Source: Mycobacterium sp. IS-3022 (GTDB taxonomy: Bacteria; Actinomycetota; Actinomycetes; Mycobacteriales; Mycobacteriaceae). Taken from it: a stretch of DNA of 64,000 nucleotides. The DNA lies in assembly GCF_001500065.1 (NCBI RefSeq), contig NZ_LQIN01000001.1, forward strand, positions 310,001-374,000, written 5' to 3'. The notes beneath the pieces were generated by a model, which saw only the letters and a list, made by a program, of their open reading frames with translations, was not told the origin of the DNA and made no database searches. The translations under genes were made by a program, and so were the position numbers. Below are positions 27,139 through 35,641 of this stretch, in pieces (position 1 is the first letter of the stretch; each line of letters starts with the position of its first letter).

Positions 27139-28691
27139 CAGGAAGACTCAGTCCTCTCACTGTGTTGGCGCAATAGCGGCTTGACCACTTTGCCGCCCGG
27201 GTTACGCGGCAGCGCATCCAGGAACTTCACCGACCGGGGTGTCTTGAAGTTCGCGAGATGTTCCCGGGTGTAAGCGATTACGGTCTCTTCATCGAGTTCG
27301 ACACCGGACTTGGTGACGATGAACGCCTTGCCGACTTCGCCGAGTCGTTCGTCGGGAACCCCGATCACAGCGGATTCGGCGACGCCGTCGAGGCGGGCCA
27401 GAACCTGCTCGATCTCGGCCGGATAGACGTTGAACCCGCCGCAGATGTACATGTCCTTGAGCCGGTCTGTGATGCGCAGGTTGCCGTTCTCGTCGATGGT
27501 GCCGACGTCACCGGTGTGCAACCAGCCGTCGGAGTCGATCGCCGCTGCAGTCGCCTCGGGGTCGTCGAGGTACCCGAGCATCACGTTGGGGCCGCGCAAC
27601 AGCACCTCACCGGTACCGTCAGCGGCCGGATCGTCTATGCGCAGTTCGAAATCCGCGATCGGCCGGCCCGACGTGGTGGCGACGGTGACCGCGTCGTCGT
27701 CGGCACGGCACATCGTGCCGAACCCGCTCGCCTCGGTCAGGCCGTAGGCGGTCAGCACGATGTCGATGTCGAGTTCGTCCTGCATGCGTTCGATGAGCAC
27801 CACCGGGATCGTCGCCGCGCCCGTGACGGCGAAGCGCAGCGAACTCAGGTCGTAGTCGGCACGTTTCGGGTGATCGAGCAGAGTTTGGTAGATGGTCGGC
27901 GGACCGGGCAGCACGGTGATGCGGTGCTCGGCCACCGCGGCCATCGCCTGCTCCGGGTCGAATGTCAGCTGGGGGATGAGCGTCGCGCCGGTCTGCAGAC
28001 AAGTCAGGATGCCTGCCTTGTAACCGAAGTTGTGGAAGAACGGGTTGATGCAGAGATATCGGTCGTCGCTGGTGAGTTGGCCGCAGGCGGCCCACGCGGC
28101 GGATGCGTCCAGCGACTGCCGGTGCGCGCACAGCACGCCCTTGCTGCGCCCCGTCGTGCCCGAGGTGAACAGGATGTCGGACACATCGTCGGGCGCGACG
28201 GCAGCGGCGCGGGCGTCGACCTCGTCGAGGTCCTTTCCCTCTGCCATGAATTCGTCCCAGGTGCCGTCGTCCTTTTCGATCGGCACGCGCACCACGTGCT
28301 GCAGGGCGGGTAACGCGTCGCGATCGACGGACGCGGCCTTGTCGGCCCCGAGGAACTCACCGGAGGCGAACAGCAGCGGGGCGCCGGTGCGGGCCAGGAT
28401 GTCGGTGGCCTCGCTGGCGGTGTAGCGCGTGTTCAGCGGGACCATGACGCCGCCGGCGTAATGCGTGGCCAGGCACGCCACCACCCAGTGCCAGGTGTTC
28501 GGTGACCAGATCGCGACCCGGTCGCCGGGCTTGATTCCGAACTGGATCATCGCCGCGGCCGCGCGGCGGACCTCATCGCGCAGCTCGGCGTACTTGATGG
28601 TGCGATCGGCTGTGACCAGCGCATTGTGGCCGGAAAACCGGTCGGCGATCCGGTCCAAGACCTCCGGAATGGTCCGCCGATCGCCAGTCAT
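27138..28691 (-). CDS. fadD3: HIP-CoA ligase FadD3
   Basis: ATP-dependent acyl-CoA synthetase that activates HIP, the C/D-ring acid left after HsaD, to HIP-CoA, which is the effector of KstR2. 517 residues (503 in M. tuberculosis). AMP-binding P-loop-like motif F-T-S-G-T-T-G-R-S-K-G, A5 motif Y-G-L-T-E-A, A7 motif H-T-G-D-V-G, and the C-terminal lysine in P-R-N-P-G-G-K-V-V-K. It is the first gene of a tightly packed transcript with fadE31-32-33-aspB-MFS and is controlled by the KstR2 operator at 28709-28722. Confidence 0.94.
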   Translation of the reverse strand: MTGDRRTIPEVLDRIADRFSGHNALVTADRTIKYAELRDEVRRAAAAMIQFGIKPGDRVAIWSPNTWHWVVACLATHYAGGVMVPLNTRYTASEATDILARTGAPLLFASGEFLGADKAASVDRDALPALQHVVRVPIEKDDGTWDEFMAEGKDLDEVDARAAAVAPDDVSDILFTSGTTGRSKGVLCAHRQSLDASAAWAACGQLTSDDRYLCINPFFHNFGYKAGILTCLQTGATLIPQLTFDPEQAMAAVAEHRITVLPGPPTIYQTLLDHPKRADYDLSSLRFAVTGAATIPVVLIERMQDELDIDIVLTAYGLTEASGFGTMCRADDDAVTVATTSGRPIADFELRIDDPAADGTGEVLLRGPNVMLGYLDDPEATAAAIDSDGWLHTGDVGTIDENGNLRITDRLKDMYICGGFNVYPAEIEQVLARLDGVAESAVIGVPDERLGEVGKAFIVTKSGVELDEETVIAYTREHLANFKTPRSVKFLDALPRNPGGKVVKPLLRQHSERTESS

Positions 28692-28708
28692 TGATGCTCC
28701 TCTAACAA

Positions 28709-28722
28709 AGCAAGTGCTTGGT
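28709..28722. promoter_or_regulatory. KstR2 operator between fadD3 and fadE30
   Basis: AGCAAGTGCTTGGT matches the KstR2 consensus ANCAAGNNCTTGNT at all fixed positions. It is 18 bases from the fadD3 start and 17 from the fadE30 start, so it covers both core promoters. Confidence 0.9.
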
Positions 28723-28738
28723 AGGTTAGCCTACAAGG

Positions 28739-29890
28739 GTGATTACGGTCGAGGAGTTCCGGGCCGAGGTCCGTGGCTGGCTTGCCGACAACCTCGTCGG
28801 GGAGTACGCGGCGCTGAAAGGGCTCGGTGGGCCGGGCCGGGAGCACGAGGCGTTCGAGGAACGCCGGGCGTGGAACCAGCACCTGGCGGCCGCCGGGTTG
28901 ACGTGCCTGGGCTGGCCGCAGGAGCACGGCGGTCGCGGATTGTCGGTCGCGCACCGGGTCGCGTTCTACGAGGAATATGCGATCGCGAACGCCCCGGCGA
29001 AGGTCAACCACTTCGGTGAGGAATTGCTCGGCCCGACGTTGATCGCCTTCGGCACGCCCGAGCAGCAGCAGCGGTTCCTGCCGAGAATCCTCGATGTCAC
29101 CGAACTGTGGTGTCAGGGCTACTCCGAACCCGGAGCTGGTAGCGATCTGGCCAACGTGGCGACGACGGCCGAACTCGACGGTGATCAGTGGGTCATCAAC
29201 GGCCAGAAGGTGTGGACGTCGCTGGCGCACTGGGCGCAGTGGTGCTTCGTCATCGCGCGCACGGAGAAGGGCTCCAAGCGGCATGCGGGCCTGTCGTATC
29301 TGCTCGTACCGCTGGACCAGCCGGGCGTCGAGATCCGGCCGATAGTGCAGCTGACCGGTGACTCGGAGTTCAACGAGGTGTTCTTCGACGATGCCCGCAC
29401 CGATGCCTCGCTGGTTGTCGGTGAGCCTGGCGACGGCTGGCGGGTCGCGATGGGCACGTTGACCTTCGAGCGCGGCGTCTCGACGCTCGGCCAGCAGATT
29501 GAATATGCGCGCGAGCTGTCGGGAGTCGCCGAATTGGCGAAACGCACCGGCGCCGCTGACGATCCGTTGATCCGCGAGCGGTTGACACGGTCATGGGCGG
29601 GCCTGCGCACGATGCGGTCCTATGCGCTGGCCACGATGGACGTCGAGCAGCCGGGGCAAGACAACGTGTCGAAGCTGTTGTGGGCCAACTGGCATCGCGA
29701 ACTCGGGGAGATCGCGATGGACGTGCTTGGCCGCGAAGGGCTGACGCTGACCGACGGTGACTTCGACGAATGGCAGCGGCTGTATCTGTTCTCGCGCGCC
29801 GACACCATCTACGGCGGGTCCAACGAGGTGCAGCGCAACATCATCGCCGAGCGTGTGCTCGGACTACCGAGAGAGGTCAAAGGCGCGTGA
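28739..29890 (+). CDS. fadE30: Acyl-CoA dehydrogenase FadE30 (HIP-CoA pathway)
   Basis: 383-residue acyl-CoA dehydrogenase acting early on HIP-CoA derivatives (5-hydroxy-HIP-CoA is the reported substrate type). Segments G-Y-S-E-P-G-A-G-S-D-L-A-N, F-E-R-G-V-S-T-L, and the C-terminal Y-G-G-S-N-E-V-Q-R-N-I-I-A-E-R-V-L-G-L are canonical. GTG start 28739 is close behind the KstR2 operator, suggesting a very short or absent leader. Its stop overlaps the ipdF start (GTGA). Confidence 0.93.
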   Translation: MITVEEFRAEVRGWLADNLVGEYAALKGLGGPGREHEAFEERRAWNQHLAAAGLTCLGWPQEHGGRGLSVAHRVAFYEEYAIANAPAKVNHFGEELLGPTLIAFGTPEQQQRFLPRILDVTELWCQGYSEPGAGSDLANVATTAELDGDQWVINGQKVWTSLAHWAQWCFVIARTEKGSKRHAGLSYLLVPLDQPGVEIRPIVQLTGDSEFNEVFFDDARTDASLVVGEPGDGWRVAMGTLTFERGVSTLGQQIEYARELSGVAELAKRTGAADDPLIRERLTRSWAGLRTMRSYALATMDVEQPGQDNVSKLLWANWHRELGEIAMDVLGREGLTLTDGDFDEWQRLYLFSRADTIYGGSNEVQRNIIAERVLGLPREVKGA

Positions 29891-30675
29891 ACTTGGCTGA
29901 GGCTCCGAAAGAGATTGGCGGCCACGGCCTTCTGACCGGAAAGGTCGTCGTGGTGACCGCGGCGGCCGGCACCGGAATCGGGTCGGCGGTGGCGCGTCGG
30001 GCGCTGCTCGAAGGTGCCGACGTCGTCGTGTCCGACCATCACGAGCGGCGACTGGGCGAGACCCGCGACCAGTTGGCCGAACTGGGGCTGGGCCGCGTCG
30101 AGAGTGTGGTCTGCGACGTGACGTCCACCGCGCAGGTCGATGCGCTGATCGCGTCGACCACCGCGCGGATGGGCCGACTCGACGTGCTGGTCAACAACGC
30201 GGGTCTGGGCGGCCAGACGCCCGTCGTCGACATGACCGACGAGGAATGGGACCGTGTCCTCAACGTGACGCTGACGTCGGTGATGCGCGCGACGCGGGCG
30301 GCGCTGAGCTACTTCCGCGAAGCCGACCATGGCGGGGTGATCGTCAACAACGCCAGTGTCCTGGGTTGGCGCGCACAGCATTCACAGTCGCATTACGCCG
30401 CGGCGAAGGCCGGCGTGATGGCGTTGACGCGGTGCAGCGCGATCGAAGCCGTCGAGTACGGCGTGCGGATCAACGCGGTGTCGCCCAGCATCGCCCGGCA
30501 CAAGTTCCTCGAGAAGACGAGCTCGTCGGACCTCCTGGATCGGCTGTCGGAAGGCGAGGCGTTCGGGCGCGCGGCCGAGCCGTGGGAAGTCGCGGCCACG
30601 ATCGCGTTCCTGGCCAGTGAGTACTCCAGTTACCTGACTGGAGAAGTCATTTCGGTGTCGAGCCAGCGGGCTTAA
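29887..30675 (+). CDS. ipdF: Short-chain dehydrogenase IpdF (Rv3559c-like)
   Basis: 262-residue SDR of the HIP pathway, thought to oxidise or reduce the C5 hydroxyl/keto group of indane CoA intermediates. Cofactor motif T-A-A-A-G-T-G-I-G (a variant of TGxxxGIG), N-N-A-G-L, and Y-A-A-A-K. GTG 29887 overlaps the fadE30 stop; an in-frame extension to 29770 lies inside fadE30 and is not used. In M. tuberculosis the next gene is PPE64; here an ESX-type exported-protein module is found instead. Confidence 0.9.
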   Translation: MNLAEAPKEIGGHGLLTGKVVVVTAAAGTGIGSAVARRALLEGADVVVSDHHERRLGETRDQLAELGLGRVESVVCDVTSTAQVDALIASTTARMGRLDVLVNNAGLGGQTPVVDMTDEEWDRVLNVTLTSVMRATRAALSYFREADHGGVIVNNASVLGWRAQHSQSHYAAAKAGVMALTRCSAIEAVEYGVRINAVSPSIARHKFLEKTSSSDLLDRLSEGEAFGRAAEPWEVAATIAFLASEYSSYLTGEVISVSSQRA

Positions 30676-31268
30676 CAGTCGGCCGGCTTGTCGACAGTCC
30701 GTCGCTTGCCTGTTTTGTACGCTCCCAGATATACGACCGGGAAGACGCCGAGGGTCAGCACCGCCAGGAGTCCGAGTTGTAGTTTTTGTCCGGCTGCGAT
30801 TGGGCGGCCGGCGAGGGCGTCACGGTACCCGAGCGAGACGGCGGCGAAAAGGGCGATGGCGCCTAGGCCGACGGGAATCCAGGCCTGTGCGCCGTCGGCG
30901 ACGAAGGCTGCGCCGCTCGCGATCAGCGTCGCTACCGCGAACACCGCCAACCACCAGGTCTTAGTGGGGGTCAAACCGACGCCGTAATCGTCGATGCTGG
31001 CAGGATCGCCGAACAACGAATACGTCCTACCGCCGATCGAAATGAACTCGGTGTTGACGTAGGCCAAGCCGGTGACTGCGCAGGCCGCGAACACCGACAT
31101 CAACAGCCCCGACTTCCAGTCCGGCGGATAGGCCATGAGAAACACGGACATAGTCGTGATGCCGGCGCCTGACCAGTACAGGATGCGCCCGATACGCAAC
31201 GGCAGCCATCCGGCGATGATCGCGGCGCCGAGACCGACGAACGCGGTCGCCATGAAGAAGTCGTTCAT
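30672..31268 (-). CDS. Multi-pass membrane protein, downstream partner of the ESX-type module
   Basis: 198 residues with about six hydrophobic segments (near 4-22, 32-48, 54-72, 102-122, 127-148, 163-184) and a basic C-terminus. No recognised family. Its ATG (31268) overlaps the stop of the preceding gene (TAATG), so the two are translationally coupled. Because the preceding gene has the N-terminal type of secreted mycobacterial polymorphic proteins and ends in a hydrophobic hairpin, this could be its immunity or export partner; that is inference. Its stop overlaps the ipdF stop by four bases (convergent). Confidence 0.62.
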   Translation of the reverse strand: MNDFFMATAFVGLGAAIIAGWLPLRIGRILYWSGAGITTMSVFLMAYPPDWKSGLLMSVFAACAVTGLAYVNTEFISIGGRTYSLFGDPASIDDYGVGLTPTKTWWLAVFAVATLIASGAAFVADGAQAWIPVGLGAIALFAAVSLGYRDALAGRPIAAGQKLQLGLLAVLTLGVFPVVYLGAYKTGKRRTVDKPADC

Positions 31269-31714
31269 TAACTCCCAGCCACCCTCTGGTAGATGTTCTG
31301 ACCGAGCTGCTCGCCGCCGAGCGAACCGATGGAGCCAAGAATAAAAGCGCCCGCGAAGATTCCGACGGGGCCGGCCGGGGCGCCGAGCCACGCGCCGAAG
31401 GCGGCCATTCCCGACGCGCCGATCTGTTCGCGATTGAGTTGCAGGGATTCCATGGCGCGCTTGACCTCTGCCGAGTCGTTGATCGGATGGTCGCCGCCGT
31501 CCTGACGATCCCATGCAGAGGCGAAGCGCTGTTGAGCAATGGCGAACTCCTCGCTGGTCTCGGTAGTGCACACGCCCGCGTTGTGAAAGGCCGTCGCGAG
31601 TTCACTGATCTCGCCGGGTGAACCGCTCTGCACCGTCCGGTTCATCTGCCACGGATCACCGCCGGCAGATCCGGTGAGCACCCCGACATCTAGATGTTTG
31701 AGGTCGACCGTCAT
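31268..31714 (-). CDS. Exported-protein-type gene with ESX-associated N-terminal domain and glycine-rich hydrophobic tail
   Basis: 148 residues. Residues about 1-95 (L-D-V-G-V ... G-D-P-W-Q-M-N ... S-G-S-P-G-E-I-S-E-L-A ... H-P-I-N-D-S-A-E-V) resemble the N-terminal domain found in large mycobacterial secreted proteins encoded behind DUF2563/WXG100-like genes. The usual large C-terminal domain is absent. Instead residues about 100-140 form a Gly/Ala-rich hydrophobic stretch (G-A-P-A-G-P-V-G-I-F-A-G-A-F) that could be a membrane hairpin. It lies six bases after the DUF2563 gene and overlaps the membrane-protein gene. It may be a small membrane-acting effector or a truncated remnant. Confidence 0.55.
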   Translation of the reverse strand: MTVDLKHLDVGVLTGSAGGDPWQMNRTVQSGSPGEISELATAFHNAGVCTTETSEEFAIAQQRFASAWDRQDGGDHPINDSAEVKRAMESLQLNREQIGASGMAAFGAWLGAPAGPVGIFAGAFILGSIGSLGGEQLGQNIYQRVAGS

Positions 31715-31720
31715 CTCGAG

Positions 31721-32032
31721 TCAGGTGATGTTCTCACCTGCCGAGCGCACCGTCGCTGCGCAGGCCTCGTCCTGGGTTTCGAACTCCGCGGCGCCAACGT
31801 TGGCCTTCGCAGCTAGACCGTCGAAGTTGGCGTGATGTGCTCGCATGGTTGCGGCCTGTGCTTCGTGCGCGCGGCCGAGGGCGCTGTGGAAGCCATGCGC
31901 GGCATCGAAGTCGCCAAAAATCCCGGCAGGTAGCGATGTCGAAGCAAATCGTTCCGCTCCTCGCATGGCGATCTCGCCGGCACTCTTCGAGAAGTCAGCA
32001 CCCATCCGCAGCAAGTCGGTGTCGACGAACAT
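31721..32032 (-). CDS. DUF2563 family protein (WXG100/ESX-like small helical protein)
   Basis: 103 residues beginning M-F-V-D-T-D-L-L, with an F-G-D-F-D-A-A-H-G-F-H segment and an alanine-rich helical body, the pattern of mycobacterial DUF2563 proteins. Such genes commonly precede larger secreted proteins and are thought to act in ESX/type VII export, like the EsxA/EsxB pair. No signal peptide. It heads the cluster that continues with the two genes downstream and replaces PPE64 of M. tuberculosis at this locus. Confidence 0.68.
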   Translation of the reverse strand: MFVDTDLLRMGADFSKSAGEIAMRGAERFASTSLPAGIFGDFDAAHGFHSALGRAHEAQAATMRAHHANFDGLAAKANVGAAEFETQDEACAATVRSAGENIT

Positions 32033-32083
32033 GGTCCAAGCCTAAAGTGACGCCGTGGCTGCTACGTGCACCGAATTCAGGGC

Positions 32084-32593
32084 CTACCGGATGCGGAAGC
32101 CGTAGCGCTGCAGGGGTTGCAGAGGTGCGGCGCTGTCCCCCTCGACCAACACGAGCCAATGCTTGTCCATGTCGTCGACGCGAGTGGCATAGCGATGCGG
32201 AATGCGCATGTCGGCGACATCATCGTCGAGTGCCCCGCCCTCGTCGTACACCCCGGTCACCAACGAGGCGCCGCTGCCGGGAGCAAGGCAGACCGCATAG
32301 TCCTCCGCTCGCGGCAACGGCGAATTGGGCAGGTCCTGCATGGTCATCGCCCCGCCGCACGCGGCGACGATCCACGCGAGACCATAGGAGGTCTGCAGGG
32401 GTGACGGCGCCGCTGACGTCGTCGCACTTGTCGGTGAGGCGTTTGACACGACCGGGTCGGGTCGGGATTTCTCCACATACAGCGCGGCGACGCCAAGCAG
32501 GATCACCAGTATGACCAGATCGGCGATGAGGACGATTTTCGTGCGTCGGGAGAGTCGACTCCAGAATCCGGTCTCTTGCGGCTGGTCGGTCAC
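32084..32593 (-). CDS. Single-pass membrane-anchored protein of unknown function
   Basis: 169 residues. A short basic cytoplasmic N-terminus (R-L-S-R-R-T-K) is followed by one transmembrane helix at about 20-40 (I-V-L-I-A-D-L-V-I-L-V-I-L-L-G-V), a Ser/Thr/Pro linker and a roughly 100-residue external domain with two cysteines (A-A-C-G-G, A-V-C-L). No family recognised. Divergent from kstR2, with the KstR2 operator between them (50 bases from this start), so it may be KstR2-controlled. It lies 51 bases upstream of the DUF2563 gene and may be transcribed with it. Confidence 0.62.
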   Translation of the reverse strand: MTDQPQETGFWSRLSRRTKIVLIADLVILVILLGVAALYVEKSRPDPVVSNASPTSATTSAAPSPLQTSYGLAWIVAACGGAMTMQDLPNSPLPRAEDYAVCLAPGSGASLVTGVYDEGGALDDDVADMRIPHRYATRVDDMDKHWLVLVEGDSAAPLQPLQRYGFRIR

Positions 32594-32642
32594 CGTACAT
32601 GTTTACCGAAGGGCAAGACCTCGGTTGCAACCGATGTAGCCG

Positions 32643-32656
32643 AGCAAGCGCTTGGT
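32643..32656. promoter_or_regulatory. KstR2 operator upstream of kstR2
   Basis: AGCAAGCGCTTGGT matches ANCAAGNNCTTGNT fully. It ends 15 bases before the kstR2 GTG, consistent with autorepression. Confidence 0.9.
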
Positions 32657-32671
32657 TGATAGGCTGTCCGG

Positions 32672-33298
32672 GTGGGTGAGGCACCGCTGAGCCGGCCGGC
32701 GAGCCAGCCGATAAGCCGGAGAGACGAGCTTCTCGAGCTCGCCGCGTCGATGTTCGCCGAGCGGGGCCTGCGCGCGACCACCGTGCGCGACATCGCCGAC
32801 TCGGCGGGCATCCTCTCCGGCAGCCTCTATCACCACTTCGCCTCCAAGGAGGAGATGGTCGACGAGGTGCTGCGCGGATTCCTCGACTGGCTGTTCGCGC
32901 GCTACCAGGAGATCGTCGACACCGAACCCAATCCGCTGGAACGGCTCAAAGGGCTGTTCATGACGTCGTTCGAGGCGATCGAGCACCGGCACGCCCAGGT
33001 GGTCATCTACCAGGACGAGGCCAAGCGGCTTGCGGGTCAGGAGCGGTTCTCCTATGTCGAGAAGCGCAACCAAGAGCAACGCAAAATGTGGCTGGATCTG
33101 CTCAACCAGGGCGTCGACGAGGGGTACTTCCGCCCCGACATCGATGTCGACCTGGTCTACCGGTTCATCCGCGACACCACCTGGGTTTCGGTCCGCTGGT
33201 ATCAGCCAGGCGGTCCGCTCACGGCCGAAGACGTCGGCCGTCAATATCTGTCGATCGTTCTCGGCGGCATTACCAAAGAAGGAGCCGACAATGCCTGA
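32672..33298 (+). CDS. kstR2: TetR-family repressor KstR2 (HIP regulon)
   Basis: Controls the lower part of cholesterol catabolism and is de-repressed by HIP-CoA (known). 208 residues. TetR helix-turn-helix T-V-R-D-I-A-D-S-A-G-I-L-S-G-S-L-Y-H-H-F at about 39-58, then the ligand-binding helices. GTG start at 32672, with the operator immediately upstream. It overlaps fadA6 by eight bases, the Rv3557c-Rv3556c arrangement. All three KstR2 operators expected from M. tuberculosis are present in this window. Confidence 0.94.
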   Translation: MGEAPLSRPASQPISRRDELLELAASMFAERGLRATTVRDIADSAGILSGSLYHHFASKEEMVDEVLRGFLDWLFARYQEIVDTEPNPLERLKGLFMTSFEAIEHRHAQVVIYQDEAKRLAGQERFSYVEKRNQEQRKMWLDLLNQGVDEGYFRPDIDVDLVYRFIRDTTWVSVRWYQPGGPLTAEDVGRQYLSIVLGGITKEGADNA

Positions 33299-34451
33299 GG
33301 CCTATGTCATTGACGCCGTACGCACAGCCGTCGGTAAGCGCAACGGGTCGCTGGCGGGTGTGCATCCCGTCGACCTCGGCGCCGCGGCGTGGCGCGGACT
33401 GTTTGATCGTGTCGACGTCGACCCGGGCGTCGTCGACGATGTGATCGCCGGCTGCGTCGACGCGATCGGACCACAGGCCGGCAACATCGCGAGGTTGTCG
33501 TGGCTCGCCGCGGGTTACCCCGAGGAAGTGCCCGGCGTCACGGTCGATCGCCAGTGTGGATCCAGTCAGCAGGCCATTTCCTTTGGCGCACAGGCGATCA
33601 TGTCCGGTACCGCCGACCTGATTGTCGCCGGTGGTATGCAGAACATGAGCCAGATCCCGATCTCGTCGGCGATGACCGCCGGTGAGCAGTACGGATTCAC
33701 CTCTCCGACAAACGAATCCAAGAGCTGGCTGCATCGCTACGGTGACCAGGAGATCTCGCAGTTCCGCGGCGCAGAGTTGATCGCCGAGAAGTGGAACATC
33801 TCACGTGAAGAGATGGAGGAGTACTCGCTGGCCAGCCATCAGCGCGCGCAGGAGGCGATCCGCGCCGGCTACTTCGAGAACGAGATCATCCCGGTCCCGG
33901 TCGATGGGGCTGGCTTTGTCACCGACGAGGGCCCGCGCGATACGTCGCTGGAAAAGATGGCCGGGCTGAAGACCCTTGTCGACGGCGGCCGGTTGACCGC
34001 GGCGATGGCCAGCCAGATCTCCGACGGCGCCAGCGCGGTGCTGCTGGCCTCCGAGCAGGCCGTCAAGGACCACCGCCTCAAGCCCCGCGCGCGAATCCAC
34101 CACATCAGTGCCCGCGGCGCCGACCCGGTGTTCATGCTGACCGGCCCGATCCCCGCCACCGAGTACGCGTTGAAGAAGACCGGCCTGTCGATCGATGACA
34201 TCGACACCGTTGAGATCAACGAGGCGTTCGCGCCGGTGGTCATGGCGTGGCTGAAGGAGACCGGCGCTGACCACGCGAAGGTCAACCCCAGCGGCGGGGC
34301 GATCGCGCTCGGCCATCCGCTCGGTGCAACCGGCGCCAAGTTGTTCGCCACGATGCTGAACACGTTGGAGCGCACCGGCGGTCGCTACGGCCTTCAGACG
34401 ATGTGCGAGGGCGGTGGCACCGCGAACGTCACGATCATCGAGCGCCTCTAG
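33291..34451 (+). CDS. fadA6: Thiolase FadA6
   Basis: 386-residue acetyl-CoA acyltransferase acting in HIP catabolism (beta-ketothiolase for ring-opened CoA intermediates). Nucleophile C89 in V-D-R-Q-C-G-S-S-Q-Q, catalytic N-E-A-F-A-P, G-H-P-L-G-A-T-G and C-E-G-G-G-T-A. ATG 33291 is preceded by AGAAGGAG (33277-33284). A longer in-frame ORF from 33030 runs through kstR2 and is not used. In M. tuberculosis Rv3555c and fdxB lie between this gene and ipdC; here there are 13.5 kb of accessory genes. Confidence 0.93.
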   Translation: MPEAYVIDAVRTAVGKRNGSLAGVHPVDLGAAAWRGLFDRVDVDPGVVDDVIAGCVDAIGPQAGNIARLSWLAAGYPEEVPGVTVDRQCGSSQQAISFGAQAIMSGTADLIVAGGMQNMSQIPISSAMTAGEQYGFTSPTNESKSWLHRYGDQEISQFRGAELIAEKWNISREEMEEYSLASHQRAQEAIRAGYFENEIIPVPVDGAGFVTDEGPRDTSLEKMAGLKTLVDGGRLTAAMASQISDGASAVLLASEQAVKDHRLKPRARIHHISARGADPVFMLTGPIPATEYALKKTGLSIDDIDTVEINEAFAPVVMAWLKETGADHAKVNPSGGAIALGHPLGATGAKLFATMLNTLERTGGRYGLQTMCEGGGTANVTIIERL

Positions 34452-34468
34452 TCACGCGCGGCTGAATT

Positions 34469-35584
34469 TCAGTGGTCGTGGATGATCACGCCGCGGATGT
34501 TTCGGCCGGCGAGCATGTCGTCGTAGCCCTCGTTGATGTCGTTGAGTTTGTATTCGGCCGTGACGGTTTCGTCGAGCAGCAGCTTGCCGTCGCGGTAGAG
34601 ATTGAGCAGCCGCGGGATGTCGGCGCGCGGGTTGGCCTCACCGTACAGGCTGCCCAGTAGCCGCTTCTGGAACAGCGTCATCATCGCCATCGACAGCGTC
34701 GGCGTCACGTCGGCCATCGACGCGATGGCAGTCATCACCACCGCACCGCCCTTGCGTATGACGTTGAGCGCCTCGTCGATCATCCGGCCCTCGAGCACCC
34801 CCATCGTCAACAGCGCGGAATCCGCCATCACGCCGCGGGTCAGCTCACCGACCAACGCCATGGCCTCCTCCATCGAGGTGACGAAATGCGTGGCACCGAA
34901 CTCAAATGCCTTGTCCCGCTTGGATTCGACGATGTCCACGACGACGATGTGCTCCGCGCCCGCCAATCGCGCGCCCTGGATCGCGCCGCTGCCGATGCCG
35001 CCGCAGCCGATGATCACCACCGTGTCGCCCGGGCTGACGTCGGCCGTGTTGACCGCCGAGCCCCACCCGGTCATCACACCGCAGCCCAACAGGCACGCCC
35101 GAGCAAGCGGCAGATCATCGTCGACCTTGACGACCGAGGCCTCCGACAGCGTGCCGTACTCGGAGAAGCTACCGACACCCGACAGGATGCCGACGTCTTT
35201 ACCTTGGACCTTGCGCCGGTAGGTACCGTCGGCCTGCAGTCCCACCAGGATCAAGGCGCCGAGATCGCACAGGTTCTGATGCCCGCTGGCACACCAGCGG
35301 CAGCGTCCGCACGCAGGCAGGAACGAGGTGACCACGTGGTCGCCGACCTTGAGATCGCGCACTCCCGGTCCGACGTCGGCGACAATGCCGGCACCTTCAT
35401 GTCCGCCGATGATCGGCAGCGGCACACCGGCGAAATCCCCGGTGACGACGTGGTGGTCCGAATGGCACAGCCCGGTGGCCTCGAACGAGACGAGGACCTC
35501 ACCTTCCTTGGGCCCGTCGAGGTCGATCTCCTCGATGCTCCAAGGCTCGTTGAGTCCCCACAGCACGGCGGCGTTCGTCTTCAT
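34469..35584 (-). CDS. Zinc-dependent, NDMA-type alcohol dehydrogenase
   Basis: 371-residue medium-chain dehydrogenase. Catalytic zinc site G-L-C-H-S-D-H-H and G-G-H-E-G-A-G; structural zinc loop C-G-R-C-R-W-C-A-S-G-H-Q-N-L-C; Rossmann motif G-C-G-G-I-G-S-G. The sequence pattern (I-L-V-G-L-Q-A-D-G-T-Y-R) is that of nicotinoprotein (NDMA-dependent) alcohol dehydrogenases, which keep their NAD bound and in mycobacteria are associated with the redox cofactor mycofactocin. Substrate unknown. Convergent with fadA6 and separated from the satD pair by 57 bases. It could oxidise an alcohol made by the oxidative operon further along; that is inference. Confidence 0.84.
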   Translation of the reverse strand: MKTNAAVLWGLNEPWSIEEIDLDGPKEGEVLVSFEATGLCHSDHHVVTGDFAGVPLPIIGGHEGAGIVADVGPGVRDLKVGDHVVTSFLPACGRCRWCASGHQNLCDLGALILVGLQADGTYRRKVQGKDVGILSGVGSFSEYGTLSEASVVKVDDDLPLARACLLGCGVMTGWGSAVNTADVSPGDTVVIIGCGGIGSGAIQGARLAGAEHIVVVDIVESKRDKAFEFGATHFVTSMEEAMALVGELTRGVMADSALLTMGVLEGRMIDEALNVIRKGGAVVMTAIASMADVTPTLSMAMMTLFQKRLLGSLYGEANPRADIPRLLNLYRDGKLLLDETVTAEYKLNDINEGYDDMLAGRNIRGVIIHDH

Positions 35585-35641
35585 GGCCGCGAGTGTAGGA
35601 AAGCCACGGTCCGAATTCGGCAGAATCGAAAGCCTTACTGT

